NCBI GenBank assembly: GCA_963824905.1
Contig: CAWGRH010000010.1
Span: 1 to 64,000, forward strand
Direction: 5' to 3'
Length of the DNA stretch: 64,000 bases
From: JAJPKK01 sp963824905
Lineage (GTDB): Bacteria > Pseudomonadota > Alphaproteobacteria > Rhizobiales > Xanthobacteraceae
Positions within the stretch are counted from its first letter, which is position 1, and the number at the start of each line of letters is the position of its first letter. A program made the translations under genes and the position numbers. Below, piece after piece: positions 17,675 to 27,297 of this stretch. A model generated the notes under the pieces. The model was not told where the DNA came from, did not search any database, and saw nothing but the letters and a program-made list of their open reading frames with translations.

Positions 17675-17874
17675 GTCCGCGGAACAATGATACGAAGGGA
17701 GACCTTGAAAGTGACGGAGATCAAAGCCGAATGTCGGCCCCGGCGCCAGTGGTGACGGGCGCATGGCCGGGATGTCGAGAGATCGACGTTACTGTGCTTC
17801 GTCCTGATCTGCGTGCCTAAAAAATTCCCGTCGTTGTGACGGTCGTCCTGGCGGGGGAAACGAGGGAGGTCCGC

Positions 17875-19816
17875 TTGAGCGAAGCTCCGCGCTCTGCGCC
17901 GCGCATCAGCGCGTCCCGGTATCACGACGTCTATCAGCGTGCGCTCAACGACCCGATCGCGTTCTGGGGCGAGGCGGCCCAAGCGATCGACTGGTACGAG
18001 AAGCCGGCGAAGGTGTTCGATCCCACGGCCGGCGTCTACGGCCGCTGGTATGTCGGCGCCGTCTGCAACACCTGCTTCAACGCCGTTGATCGCCATGTCC
18101 TGCGTGGCCGCGGCAACCAGGCGGCGGTCATCTACGATTCGCCGGTGACGGGGGAGACAGCGCCGGCTCACCTATGCGCAGCTGCTCGATGAAGTGAAGA
18201 CGCTTGCCGGCGTGCTCGCCGACCTCGGTGTCGTGCGCGGCGACCGCGTCGTCCTCTACATGCCGATGGTACCGGAGGCGCTCGTCGCGATGCTCGCCTG
18301 CGCGCGCCTGGGCGCCATTCATTCGGTGGTGTTCGGCGGCTTCGCGGCGAAGGAGCTTGCGACACGCTTCGACGATGCCAAGCCGAAGGTGGTGCTCTCG
18401 GCGAGCTGCGGCATCGAGCCGGGGCGCGTCGTCAAGTACAAGCCGCTGCTCGACGAGGCGATCGCGTTGTCGGCGGCGAAGCCGCAGGCCTGCGTCATCC
18501 TGCAGCGCCCTCAAGATCGAGCGAGCCTCGTCGCCGGTCGCGACCACGACTGGGCGAGCCTGCGCGAGGCCGCGATCAAGGCCGGCCGCACTGCCGATTG
18601 CGTGCCGGTGGCCGCGACCGATCCGCTCTACATCCTCTACACGTCAGGCACGACCGGAAAACCCAAGGGCGTGGTCCGTGACAATGGCGGCCACATGGTC
18701 GCGCTCACGTGGTCGATGCAGAACCTCTATGGCGTCGATCCCGGCGAAGTGTGGTGGTCGGCGTCCGATGTCGGCTGGGTGGTCGGCCACAGCTACATCG
18801 TCTATGCGCCGTTGTTTCACGGCTGCACCACGATCCTCTACGAGGGCAAGCCGGTCGGCACGCCCGATGCCGGCGCATTCTGGCGTGTGATCGGCGAGCA
18901 CGGTGCGGTCGCGATGTTCACCGCGCCGACCGCGTTCCGCGCGATCAAGAAGGAGGATCCGCAGGCGAAACTCCTCGCGCGGCATCCGATGCCGAAATTC
19001 CGCACGCTGTTCCTCGCGGGCGAGCGCGCCGATCCGGATACGGTGAAATGGGCAGAGAACGTCCTCGGGGTGCCGGTGATCGATCACTGGTGGCAGACCG
19101 AGACCGGTTGGGCGATCGCCGGCAATCCGATCGGGCTCGGCCGCTTGCCGGTCAAGCACGGCTCGCCGACGGTGGCGATGCCCGGCTACGACGTGCGCGT
19201 CGTCGACGAAGCGGCCCACGAGGTCGCGCGCAACAAGATGGGCTCGATCGTCGTGAAGCTGCCGCTGCCGCCAGGCTGCCTGCCGAGCCTGTGGCAGCAG
19301 GACGAACGGATGCGCGAGAGCTATCTCGCCGAGTTTCCGGGCTACTACAAGACCGCCGATGCCGGCTTCAAGGACGAGGACGACTACCTCTACATCATGG
19401 GCCGCACCGACGACATCATCAACGTCGCCGGCCACCGCCTCTCCACCGGCGCCATCGAGGAGGTGCTGGCGTCCCACCCGGATGTCGCTGAATGCGCAGT
19501 GCTCGGCATCAAGGACGAGCTCAAGGGCGAGGTGCCCTGCGGCTTCATCGTCCTCAAGGCCGGGGTCGGCCGGGCACCGACCGAGATCGAGAAGGAGATC
19601 ATCGCCCTGGTCCGCGAAAAGATCGGCCCGGTCGCGGCCTTCAAGATCGCGATCACGGTGGCGCGGCTGCCCAAGACCCGGTCGGGCAAGATTTTACGCG
19701 GCACCATCAAGAAGATCGCAGACGGCGAGCCCTGGACCATGCCCGCGACCATCGACGATCCGTTGATCCTCGACGAGATCGCCGGCGCGCTGAAAGGCCA
19801 CGGGGTGGGCCGCTGA
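17875..19816 (+). pseudogene. prpE: Propionyl-CoA synthetase PrpE, broken by one +1 shift
   Basis: Acetyl/propionyl-CoA synthetase-type ligase. The TTG start at 17875 is chosen for the GGGAGG six bases upstream. The N-terminal domain in frame 1 has YHDVYQRAL, FWGEAA, WYVGAVCNTCFNAVDRHV and reaches DSPVTGETA; one extra C at 18163-18164 then throws the frame, and frame 2 continues LTYAQLLDEV... to the end. The rest has YTSGTTGKPKG, SASDVGWVVGHSYI, WWQTETGW, the hinge region GRTDDIINVAGHRLSTG and the catalytic Lys in TRSGKILRGT. The CNTCFNAVDRH signature favours PrpE over Acs. Length after correction ~647 aa, normal. Confidence 0.85.
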
Positions 19817-19908
19817 GGATATCGTCGATCCGACGGCTACACTCGCTTGAGTATACTTTATAGTGCGATTCTCTCAGGCAAGAGACTCAGGCAAGAGAGG
19901 AGCGAGCC

Positions 19909-20889
19909 ATGAGCGAGGCGATGACCGGAACTTGGACGCTGCCCGCACAGCACGCGTTGTTCCGTCGAAATTCTCGGTTGGCGTGGCTCGCCGCCGTACT
20001 CACCGGCGCCGTGCTCGTCCCGCTCTTCGCCGCGCCGGCCGGCGCCCAGCAGGATGGCTTCCAGCCGAAGCTCGACGCTGCGGCCTCCGCGCTCGACCGC
20101 TATCCGCGGTTCAAGGGCTTGTCGCCGGAGCACCGTGAGCTGATCGCCGCGTTCATGGCGGGGAATACGCTCTTCATCGCGCTCCACGAGCTGTCTCATG
20201 CGGTGACCTCGCAGATGCAGCTCCCGGCCCTCGACCGCAAGGAGGACGCCGCCGATGCCTTCGCCGTCATGGAGCTCGCCAGGCTCGCTCCCGCCGTGTC
20301 GGACCGCGTGCTCGAGCAGGCGGCGAAGGGCTGGTACGTGTCGGATCAGCGCACCCAGGACAATGGGAACACGGTGCCCTATTTCGACGACCACGGCATC
20401 GACCGCGAGCGCGCCGAGCGCATCGCCTGCCTGATGCTCGGTGCCGGCGCGGGCAAATTCCCGCGGCTCGCCGCCGAGACCAAGCTGCCGCAAGAGCGGA
20501 GGGAGGGCTGCGGCGCCGAGTACGCGGCTGCGGCGAAGGCCTGGGATGAGGCGCTTAAAGCCCGCCTGCGCAGCCCGAACCAGCCGAAGACCAAGATCGA
20601 CGTCGTTTATGGTCCGGCTGACGCCAAGGGCAAGGTCGAGCCGATCGCGCAGGCGTTCCGCGCGATGGGCCTCCTGGAGGCGGTCGCGGCGCAGCTCTCC
20701 GACACCTATGTGTGGCCCGCCCCCTTCACGATCGAGATGGAGACCTGCGGGTATCCGAGCGCCCAGTGGCTCCCGCGCGTCCACAAGCTCGGCATCTGCT
20801 ACGAGCTCGCCGCCGATTTCGGCGAGTTCTACCGCACCTATGGCGACCGGCCGTCGCGCAGCGCGGCGCCAAAGCCGCGTACGCGGTGA
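19909..20889 (+). CDS. Exported DUF4344 putative metallopeptidase
   Basis: 326 aa with a signal peptide (about residues 22-46, ending APAGAQ). The catalytic-type motif HELSH (HExxH) lies at about residue 98, followed downstream by KEDAADAFAV, which supplies the usual third acidic ligand region, and DDHGIDRERAERIACLMLGA, typical of the DUF4344 family. Two conserved Cys near the C-terminus may form a disulfide. Substrate unknown; likely periplasmic or outer-envelope. Single gene. Confidence 0.85.
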   Translation: MSEAMTGTWTLPAQHALFRRNSRLAWLAAVLTGAVLVPLFAAPAGAQQDGFQPKLDAAASALDRYPRFKGLSPEHRELIAAFMAGNTLFIALHELSHAVTSQMQLPALDRKEDAADAFAVMELARLAPAVSDRVLEQAAKGWYVSDQRTQDNGNTVPYFDDHGIDRERAERIACLMLGAGAGKFPRLAAETKLPQERREGCGAEYAAAAKAWDEALKARLRSPNQPKTKIDVVYGPADAKGKVEPIAQAFRAMGLLEAVAAQLSDTYVWPAPFTIEMETCGYPSAQWLPRVHKLGICYELAADFGEFYRTYGDRPSRSAAPKPRTR

Positions 20890-21003
20890 GCCGATCCCTT
20901 CACCGTCATCGCCGCGCCCGACCCGGCGATCCCGATCATGTGGCATGGGTTTGCGCTCGTTCGCCCGGAGCCGACGGCGCCACCGTGCACCAGCAGATTG
21001 GAT

Positions 21004-22305
21004 TTACTTGAACACTTCCACAGTTGCGAACGGTTGTGCCGACCACGGCCGGAAACGGTTCAATGTGAACTTTGTCTTTTGTCCGGGTTGGACATCGACA
21101 AGCAGGTAGTTGTACTCCTCCTTTGGCGGCTGGCCGTTCCAATAGTGGTCAGCGGGGTATCCGGCAGGCACCTTGATGGCCGTGCGGCCGGGAAGAATTG
21201 GGTCTTGCTCCGCGCCGCCGCCGCCCAGCAGCAGATACTTCACGCCGTCCACCTCATATAGCTCGGTCGTGTGAACGTGTCCGTTGAACACGACGATCTC
21301 GAGGTCCTTCGCGTATGACGCGATCACCTTGTGAGGATTTTGCGGCTCGGGGATGGGACCCATTCCTGAGCGGGCGAAGGCTGGAGCGTGGAAGCTGATG
21401 AAGACCTTGCGCGTGCCAGCAGCCTTGGCCTCATCCAACCACGTCTTCAACTCCTTCATCTGCGCTTCGTACTGGGGCCGATCGGCATCCCACGACGATG
21501 GCGAGCGATAATCGTATTTGCCGGTCCACAAGAAGATGAAGCGAGCGCCGTTGAAATCGAATTTATAGATGAGCCTCTTGTCGGAAATTCCGAACTGCTT
21601 CAGGTATGGGAAAGCCTGCAACAGGCCCTGGACGTCGGAGTCGTCCCACACTTCGTGATTGCCGACCGCGGGAAAAACGCGACCCGGCAGGCTTGCGGCG
21701 CGCATCTGCTGATCCGGGGCCGGTAGTTGCTTCAGGACATCTTCATACACCAGCTTCCAGTACGGGTTCTCGGAAGGCGTGCCGCCTTGCTTGCCCCACC
21801 AAACCATGTCGCCTGTATTAAGTATGAATCTGGCCCTGCCACGCTGGACATCTTGCACGACCTCGCGAGCGACCCACTCGCCGCCCTGCAATCGGAACAT
21901 CGTCCGGTGCACACCAGGAAGCAGCTTCACGTCTTCGACGGAAGCTTCTGTCACCCAACCCTTGTCAACCGTCAATGTGGTCACTTCGCTTTTGGTCTCA
22001 AAAGGCATGACGATCTGAACCAGTTCGTCGGTGGCCCGGTCATAGGTGAGCCTCACGTCCCTCCTGACGATTTCCTCCGAGACCTTTTCGGGAAGCACCA
22101 GCTCGAACATATCGACCAATAACTTGATCGCTTCCTCCCTTTGGTCGGACTTGTATGGGAGGTACATCATCGACCGCGAGTCACCATACACGGCAAACGA
22201 AAAAGGGAGGTTGCCGCCGCGCCTGCTCTGTTGGGCGATAGCCGTCTTCGACTGCAGGGCCGGGAGGAAAGCGAAAGACGAAAGCAGAGCCCGGCGGTTG
22301 ATCAT
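21004..22305 (-). CDS. Exported calcineurin-like metallophosphoesterase
   Basis: 433 aa. Tat-like leader (NRRALLSS then a hydrophobic core ending TAIAQ). Dimetal phosphoesterase motifs in order: YGDSR, NTGDMVWWG, GNHEVWDD, ISFHAPAF and NGHVHTTEL, giving the full set of Asp/Asn/His ligands. A ~150-residue insertion between the first two motifs is unusual and contains a beta-rich stretch. GC is slightly lower than in its neighbours. Probably acts on a phosphoester or phosphodiester outside the cytoplasm; the substrate is not visible from sequence. Confidence 0.88.
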   Translation of the reverse strand: MINRRALLSSFAFLPALQSKTAIAQQSRRGGNLPFSFAVYGDSRSMMYLPYKSDQREEAIKLLVDMFELVLPEKVSEEIVRRDVRLTYDRATDELVQIVMPFETKSEVTTLTVDKGWVTEASVEDVKLLPGVHRTMFRLQGGEWVAREVVQDVQRGRARFILNTGDMVWWGKQGGTPSENPYWKLVYEDVLKQLPAPDQQMRAASLPGRVFPAVGNHEVWDDSDVQGLLQAFPYLKQFGISDKRLIYKFDFNGARFIFLWTGKYDYRSPSSWDADRPQYEAQMKELKTWLDEAKAAGTRKVFISFHAPAFARSGMGPIPEPQNPHKVIASYAKDLEIVVFNGHVHTTELYEVDGVKYLLLGGGGAEQDPILPGRTAIKVPAGYPADHYWNGQPPKEEYNYLLVDVQPGQKTKFTLNRFRPWSAQPFATVEVFK

Positions 22306-22692
22306 GTTGTCCTCCTCATTGGATATCGCTTCCGGACCGAAGTGTATTCACGGCATCGCTTTTTTGACAGGCGCGCCCCGCATAAGGCCCTGCAGTCAGG
22401 CAGGAATTGCACTGCTGCGCGTTGCAACGTCCCGGAGCAGCGGCGCGGCTGGCATTGAGGGAAAAGGTAACGGGCCGAACGAGCCCTCTCTGCCGCGGTC
22501 TGCAGGCATCGTTCGGGATTGCTCTCTTCAGGCACAGGGCGACCCTCGAATTTGTGCCCTCCACCACACACCGGCCGAAACCGGAATACGTCGACCTGAG
22601 GAACGCATCGCCGCTTCGATCTGGACGGCACGCTTTCAGTCGACCGTCCATGACGGTTCAACCAGACCTCATGCCCTCGTGCCGGCTTCAGA
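22306..22692. other. Intergenic region without a convincing gene
   Basis: About 390 bases between two minus-strand genes. Short frames on both strands show no family pattern, no signal peptide and no RNA-like fold that I can see. The metallophosphoesterase promoter should lie in its left part. Confidence 0.4.
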
Positions 22693-23841
22693 TCACGGAC
22701 TTTGCGTGAGCGCGACTTGGTCGGTCGCGCCGAAGTAGCGCTTCACGAGATCCCTCCAACCCGGCCCCTGGACGATCTTCAGGAGCGCGCGGTTGATCGG
22801 CTCCTTGAGCGGACTGTCGGTCGGGAGCGCGATCGCGTAGTCGCGCACCGCAAGCGTGTGCGGCAGAACCTGCAACTCGCGCCAACCATACTCGGTGATC
22901 ATGTGGCCGAGGATCGGCTTCTCGTAGACCAGCGCCTGCACGTCGCCGCGCCGCAGCGCCTTCATCGCCTGGATCACGAACGGGTAGCTCCGCGCGCGAA
23001 CTCCCTGTGCATTGAGCCACAGCTCGCCCGATGTCCCCGCCACACCTGCGACCCTCACCCGCCTGAGGTCCTCGGGTGAAGTGACGACGGCCGTGAGCCG
23101 GTGCACGACGAAGGACGAGGCGAGCGACGCCGAGAACAGCGCCACCAGGAAAATGCTGGCGAACATCCAGGTCATGGCGACGACGCGGCCCCAGGGGGTG
23201 ACCGGCACCTTGTCGCCGTAGCCGGTCGTCGTCATCGTCACCACCGCGAACCACACGCCGTCGGCAATGCCGTGGGAGGCGCGCCTGTCGAAGTGGGACT
23301 GGCGTCGTTCAAGGAGCCAGATCAGGGTACCGACCAGCAGCAGCAGGCCGAGCAGCGCGCCGATGGATACGAGCACCTGAAAGGAGAAAGCACCGGCGAG
23401 GCTGCCGACCACTCCGCTCTGCGGCTCGTTGCGCGCCGCGATGCCGAGGCCTGCCGCGAAATAAGGATGGGTGAAATCGAACCGCGCCTCGCCCTCGAGC
23501 GTGATCGGAATGGCGGCGATCGCCGCATCGATCTTGCCCTGCTCGACGGCATCGAGCAGGCCCGCAAGATCGTAGTCATAGGCGCGGAGCTCGTAGGGAA
23601 TCTTCAGCTCCGTGGCGATCTCTTTCCACAGCTCGATGCTGAGCCCCGACCATTGCCCGTCGTCGCTGCGCACGACGAACGGCGGCATGCGCATGGTGCC
23701 GACGACGATCTTCGCCGGCGTCTTGATCTCCGGCGCCTGCGCGTGTGAGGGCGCCGTCGGCATCCACAGCACGAGGATCAGCATGAGCAGGCGCCGCGCG
23801 ATCGCCGCAACGCCGGGCCTCCCGCGCGCAAACGGCGTCAT
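22693..23841 (-). CDS. GluR0-like prokaryotic ligand-gated potassium channel (SBP-pore-SBP)
   Basis: 382 aa. Signal peptide to about residue 35 (PSHAQ). Then the first lobe of a type 3 solute-binding domain (VVGTMRMPPFVV, GLSIELWKEIA, DFTHPYFAAG), a transmembrane helix at about 150-178, a pore loop with the potassium selectivity filter TTTGYGD at about 206-212, a second transmembrane helix, and the second lobe of the binding domain (VAGVAGTSGELWL, ALVYEKPILGHM, YAIALPTDSPL). This split-lobe-with-pore order is that of bacterial ionotropic glutamate receptors such as GluR0. Ligand unknown. The ATG overlaps the stop of the upstream binding-protein gene by four bases (ATGA), so the two are translated together. 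Confidence 0.9.
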   Translation of the reverse strand: MTPFARGRPGVAAIARRLLMLILVLWMPTAPSHAQAPEIKTPAKIVVGTMRMPPFVVRSDDGQWSGLSIELWKEIATELKIPYELRAYDYDLAGLLDAVEQGKIDAAIAAIPITLEGEARFDFTHPYFAAGLGIAARNEPQSGVVGSLAGAFSFQVLVSIGALLGLLLLVGTLIWLLERRQSHFDRRASHGIADGVWFAVVTMTTTGYGDKVPVTPWGRVVAMTWMFASIFLVALFSASLASSFVVHRLTAVVTSPEDLRRVRVAGVAGTSGELWLNAQGVRARSYPFVIQAMKALRRGDVQALVYEKPILGHMITEYGWRELQVLPHTLAVRDYAIALPTDSPLKEPINRALLKIVQGPGWRDLVKRYFGATDQVALTQSP

Positions 23842-24746
23842 CGTGCTGCCGACTTCATCGAAACGTAGCCGGCGCGCTGGAACAGCGCCTGTCCGTTGGG
23901 AGATAGGCAGAAGTCGACGAACGCCTTTGCGGTGCCGAGCGGCGGCCCGGCGGTGGCGAGATAAAGCGTCCGGCTCAACGGATAGGTTCCGGCGATGATG
24001 GTTTCCGGTGTCGCGGTCACCGCGCTCGACTGCGCGCCGGCGGTGAGCGCGACCGCCTTGATCCGGTCGCCGCCGACCCGCAACGCGCCGAGACCCGCAT
24101 AGCCGATCGCCCCCGGCCGCGCCGCCACCTCGGCGACGATCGCCTCGTTGGTGGGTAGCCGCTGCACCGATGGTCCGTATTCTTCCTCTCCCAGCGCGCG
24201 ATCGCCGAATAGTGACGCCGTCCCCGAGCCGGCGGCGCGCGCATAGGGGAAGATCTCGCCGTCGAAGCCTTCGAGCTCGCGCCAGCTCCGGATTTTGCCG
24301 GTGAATATCGCGCGAAGCTGGTCGATGCCCAGTGTGGTGACGGGATTGGCGTGGTTGACGACGATCGTCACGCCGTCGAGCGCCATCGGAAAGACCGACA
24401 CCGCAAAGCCGCGGCCGACGGCATAGTCGAGCTCGCGCTTCGAGAGCTCGCGCGAGGTCATGCCGATGTCGACGATCCCGTGGAGCAGCGCGGCGACGCC
24501 GTCGCCCGAGCCGCCACCCTTGACGATGATGTCCGCGTCCGGATTGCGCGTCATGAAGTCTTCCGCGCAGGCGGTCACGGCCGGTCGCATGGATTCCGAG
24601 CCCAGCACCTGCACCGAGCCCGATTGCGAAGCGCCGTCGTCGTGCGATTGCGCGGAGTAGAGATAAACGGTGGCGGAAGCGAGCACGCCGACGATCACGC
24701 CGACCGCAATTCCAGCCAAGCCCCAGTGTCTGGAACTGCCGGCCAT
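23838..24746 (-). CDS. PstS-like phosphate-type substrate-binding protein with N-terminal membrane anchor
   Basis: About 302 aa from ATG 24746, preceded by GGGGAG. One hydrophobic helix near the N-terminus (about residues 9-28) without an obvious cleavage site suggests a membrane-anchored periplasmic protein. PBP-like domain: VQVLGSESMRPAV, GGGSGDGVAAL, DIGMTSREL, VVNHANPV, AAGSGTASLF, AIGYAGLG and YPLSRTLYL, the order seen in PstS/PBP2 proteins. No pstCAB follows. Instead the gene is translationally coupled to a GluR0-like channel, suggesting a sensing role or ligand delivery. Confidence 0.87.
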   Translation of the reverse strand: MAGSSRHWGLAGIAVGVIVGVLASATVYLYSAQSHDDGASQSGSVQVLGSESMRPAVTACAEDFMTRNPDADIIVKGGGSGDGVAALLHGIVDIGMTSRELSKRELDYAVGRGFAVSVFPMALDGVTIVVNHANPVTTLGIDQLRAIFTGKIRSWRELEGFDGEIFPYARAAGSGTASLFGDRALGEEEYGPSVQRLPTNEAIVAEVAARPGAIGYAGLGALRVGGDRIKAVALTAGAQSSAVTATPETIIAGTYPLSRTLYLATAGPPLGTAKAFVDFCLSPNGQALFQRAGYVSMKSAAR

Positions 24747-24998
24747 TAGCTCTCCCCTCGCATCGCCGTCGCTCGCGACGAAGGCGCGCCGCATGGCCGA
24801 CCGCCGGCGACGTCGGATGCAGCGCGCGCCCGCACCGATCCGTCGGCCGGTCGTCACGTCCGAAGAGAAATTTAGGCGGGCCAACGTTACAGATTGACGA
24901 CGCGCGCGAGTTGCCCCGAAGTCCCTCGGCCGCGGATATCTCGAGGCGCTGCGGCGAGGTTTGCCTGGCCGATCCCGTCGGCCGCGAGGAGGATCGAA

Positions 24999-25820
24999 AT
25001 GCCGGCCTTCATCTGCACCGCCTGCGGTGCCCAGTTCACCCCGAGCGAAGCGCCGCCCGCGCGTTGCCCGATCTGCGAGGACGAGCGGCAATACGTGCCG
25101 GCCCGCGGGCAGACCTGGACCACGCTGCCGGCGCTCGCGGTGACCCACTTCAACAGCTACCGCGAGCACGAGCCCGGGTTGATCGGGATCGGCACCCAGC
25201 CGACCTTCGCCATCGGCCAGCGCGCGCTGCTCATCCGCACCCCCGCCGGCAACGTGCTGTGGGACTGCATCTCGTTCGTCGATGCGGCGACGGTGACGCT
25301 GGTCAATGCGCTCGGCGGGATCAAGGCGATCGCCATCTCCCATCCGCACTTCTATACCTCGATGGTGGAATGGAGCCGGGCGTTCGGCGATGCGCCGATC
25401 CATCTCCATGCCGCCGACCGCGCCTGGATCATGCGGCCCGATCCGGCCATCAGGTTGTGGGAGGGCGAGACCCTCGCCCTGATGCCGGGCGTCACCCTTG
25501 TGCGCTGCGGCGGACACTTCCCCGGCGGAACGGTGCTGCACTGGGCGCAGGGTGCCGGCGGGCGGGGAGCGCTGTGCCCGGGCGACATCACGGCGGTCGA
25601 CATGGACCGCAAGTCGCTGAGCTTCATGCGCAGCTACCCTAATTTCATCCCGCTGTCGGCGCCGGAGGTCGAGGCGGTCGCCGCGGCGCTCGCCCCGTTT
25701 CCGTTCGATGCCATCTACGGCCACTACTTCGATCGCATCATTCCGACCGACGGCAAGGCGACGCTCGCGGCCTCGGTGGCGCGCTATCTCGCGGCCATCA
25801 AAGGCCGCCCGCACACGTGA
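24999..25820 (+). CDS. MBL-fold hydrolase-like protein with rubredoxin-like zinc ribbon
   Basis: 273 aa. ATG 24999 is chosen for the GAGGAGG eight bases upstream. The N-terminus is a zinc ribbon (CTACG ... CPIC, residues about 6-27). The rest has the metallo-beta-lactamase order, but the first metal motif is degraded: ISHPHFYTSM in place of HxHxDH. Later GGHFPGG, CPGDI and GHYFDR supply further ligands. Such proteins are annotated as MBL hydrolases of unknown substrate; the altered HPHFY motif suggests a different metal site or loss of activity. Confidence 0.83.
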   Translation: MPAFICTACGAQFTPSEAPPARCPICEDERQYVPARGQTWTTLPALAVTHFNSYREHEPGLIGIGTQPTFAIGQRALLIRTPAGNVLWDCISFVDAATVTLVNALGGIKAIAISHPHFYTSMVEWSRAFGDAPIHLHAADRAWIMRPDPAIRLWEGETLALMPGVTLVRCGGHFPGGTVLHWAQGAGGRGALCPGDITAVDMDRKSLSFMRSYPNFIPLSAPEVEAVAAALAPFPFDAIYGHYFDRIIPTDGKATLAASVARYLAAIKGRPHT

Positions 25821-25981
25821 TCTCGGGCGATTTGGGATCGTGATCGCGGTGTGGCCGCCAATCAATGGACAGGGGGCGCCAATTCTGGTACAGGGCGCGC
25901 CAATGTTGAGCGTGTGCGGTTGTTTTATGGTACCGCGACGCCGAGTATTCCCGATCAAAGCTACGTTTGAGAGGATGACGC

Positions 25982-26278
25982 GTGCAGGTTCTCGTTCGTG
26001 ACAACAATGTCGATCAGGCCCTCAAGGCGCTCAAAAAGAAGATGCAGCGCGAGGGCATTTTCCGCGAGATGAAGCTGCGCGGGCATTACGAAAAGCCCTC
26101 GGAAAAGAAGGCCCGGGAGAAGGCGGAAGCGATCCGCCGGGCCCGCAAGCTCGCCCGCAAGCGCGCCCAGCGTGAGGGCCTGCTCCCCGGCAAGCCGAAG
26201 CCGTTGCTGCGCACCGGCGCACCCGGCCGCGGCCCGGGTGGCGGCGCTGGCGCCCCCCGCCCATCCTTTTCCCGCTGA
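25982..26278 (+). CDS. rpsU: 30S ribosomal protein bS21
   Basis: 98 aa from GTG 25982 (VQVLVRDNNVDQALKALKKK, the standard bS21 start). Basic throughout: FREMKLRGHYEKPSEKKAREK, then an Arg/Lys-rich tail extended with a Gly/Pro/Arg segment (about residues 70-98), as usual in alphaproteobacterial bS21. Located on the 30S platform and helps base pairing with the mRNA leader. Monocistronic, followed by a GC-rich hairpin. Confidence 0.96.
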   Translation: MQVLVRDNNVDQALKALKKKMQREGIFREMKLRGHYEKPSEKKAREKAEAIRRARKLARKRAQREGLLPGKPKPLLRTGAPGRGPGGGAGAPRPSFSR

Positions 26279-26300
26279 ATTTTGGCCGATGTGCCATGCT

Positions 26301-26328
26301 CCGCCGCGCTGGGAAACCGGCGCGGCGG
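26301..26328 (+). terminator. Hairpin after rpsU, possible terminator
   Basis: Nine-base stem CCGCCGCGC (26301-26309) with GCGCGGCGG (26320-26328). The following bases (TTGCTATTTG) are only moderately T-rich, so intrinsic termination may be weak. Confidence 0.6.
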
Positions 26329-26412
26329 TTGCTATTTGATTGCGGCGACGTGATTTCCGACTGGAATGGCCGGATGTGAAGCTCTGACGCCCGGCTTTGA
26401 GGAGGGCAAGTC

Positions 26413-26652
26413 ATGGATGCTTCATCGACCGCTTCCGCCGCCCTGACCCGACAATTTCTAGTCTGGGTGGCCGAAGGCCCGCGTACCTACGGTGAGGCCA
26501 TGGACGCCTGGCGGAGCACCTGTCCGAGGCTCTCGATCTGGGAGGACGCGATCCGGGACGGGCTCGTGCGCTTGGAGAACGGTGGCCCCATGAACGCGTC
26601 CCGCGTGCTGCTCACGCCTGCCGGCAAAGCGGTGTTGCGAAAGCCCGCTTGA
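26413..26652 (+). CDS. Small conserved hypothetical protein, 79 aa
   Basis: Starts at ATG 26413 with GGAGGG just upstream. Sequence features: TRQFLVWVAEGPRTYGEAMDAW, IWEDAIRDGLV and a C-terminal VLLTPAGKAVL, which looks like a small winged-helix-type domain (the L-T-P-x-G-x-x-x-L ending is common there). No confirmed function. Compact single gene. Confidence 0.65.
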   Translation: MDASSTASAALTRQFLVWVAEGPRTYGEAMDAWRSTCPRLSIWEDAIRDGLVRLENGGPMNASRVLLTPAGKAVLRKPA

Positions 26653-26720
26653 CGCATCTCCGCTCGCGGTTCCGGCAGAATCCCTGTATGATATCCCCTA
26701 GGGGTGCCGGGGAGATAGGC

Positions 26721-26867
26721 ATGCGTAAAATCTGGGCTGTGGTGGTTGCCGTTTCGCTCGGGATGGCGCTCGGCGCCTGCAGCAAATGCGACATGCCCAC
26801 CTACGGCTCGAACGCGTGCCATGGCAGTGCACCGGCCCAGACGCTGGCGGGGATTGTCGCCGGATAG
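26721..26867 (+). CDS. Tiny lipoprotein, 48 aa
   Basis: ATG 26721 with GGGGAGA ten bases upstream. Signal peptide with lipobox LGAC (Cys at residue 20) and a short Cys-containing mature part (SKCDMP, SNACHG). Likely lipid-anchored in the envelope. Function unknown. Confidence 0.65.
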   Translation: MRKIWAVVVAVSLGMALGACSKCDMPTYGSNACHGSAPAQTLAGIVAG

Positions 26868-26880
26868 GGTCCAGGATTTT

Positions 26881-27297
26881 TTAGTCGTTGCCCGGGTGGA
26901 TCAGCAAAAGCGGAGACCCGTTGCTCTTCCGATAGATCAAGAAGTCAGAATCCAGCGTAAGCACCGAATGCGATCCGTGGATTTCCGCCATAAGGAGCAC
27001 GCAGGCATCGGCGAGTGAGATAGGGATGTCACTGTACTTTCGAAGAAGGCCGCGTAATGCGCCGGCATGCTCTTCAATCCGAAACGCAATTTTCAGTGCA
27101 CCGTCTTGGATTAGTTCAAGCAGGACATCTCGGGCCCTCAAATGCCGCCGGAGCAGATACGCGGCCTCCGCGAGCACGGCCTCACAAACGAGAAGCGGTG
27201 CTTCGGTCTCGTTGACGCGATCTGTCGCCCATTGATGATGTCGCTCAGAGCGGATGAAGTACGCGACCAACGGCCCGGTATCAACGATCGCGGCCAT
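26881..27297 (-). CDS. VapC-like PIN-domain toxin
   Basis: About 138 aa from ATG 27297 (MAAIVDTGPLVAYF). PIN-domain acidic residues: Asp in VDTGPL, Glu in CEAVLAEAAYLL, Asp in SLADACVLL and Asp pair in LTLDSDFLIY, the four-acid magnesium site of a ribonuclease. The frame could begin earlier (27315), but MAAIVDTG is the family start. It follows and overlaps a ribbon-helix-helix antitoxin gene, so this is a type II toxin-antitoxin pair; the target RNA is unknown. Confidence 0.88.
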   Translation of the reverse strand: MAAIVDTGPLVAYFIRSERHHQWATDRVNETEAPLLVCEAVLAEAAYLLRRHLRARDVLLELIQDGALKIAFRIEEHAGALRGLLRKYSDIPISLADACVLLMAEIHGSHSVLTLDSDFLIYRKSNGSPLLLIHPGND

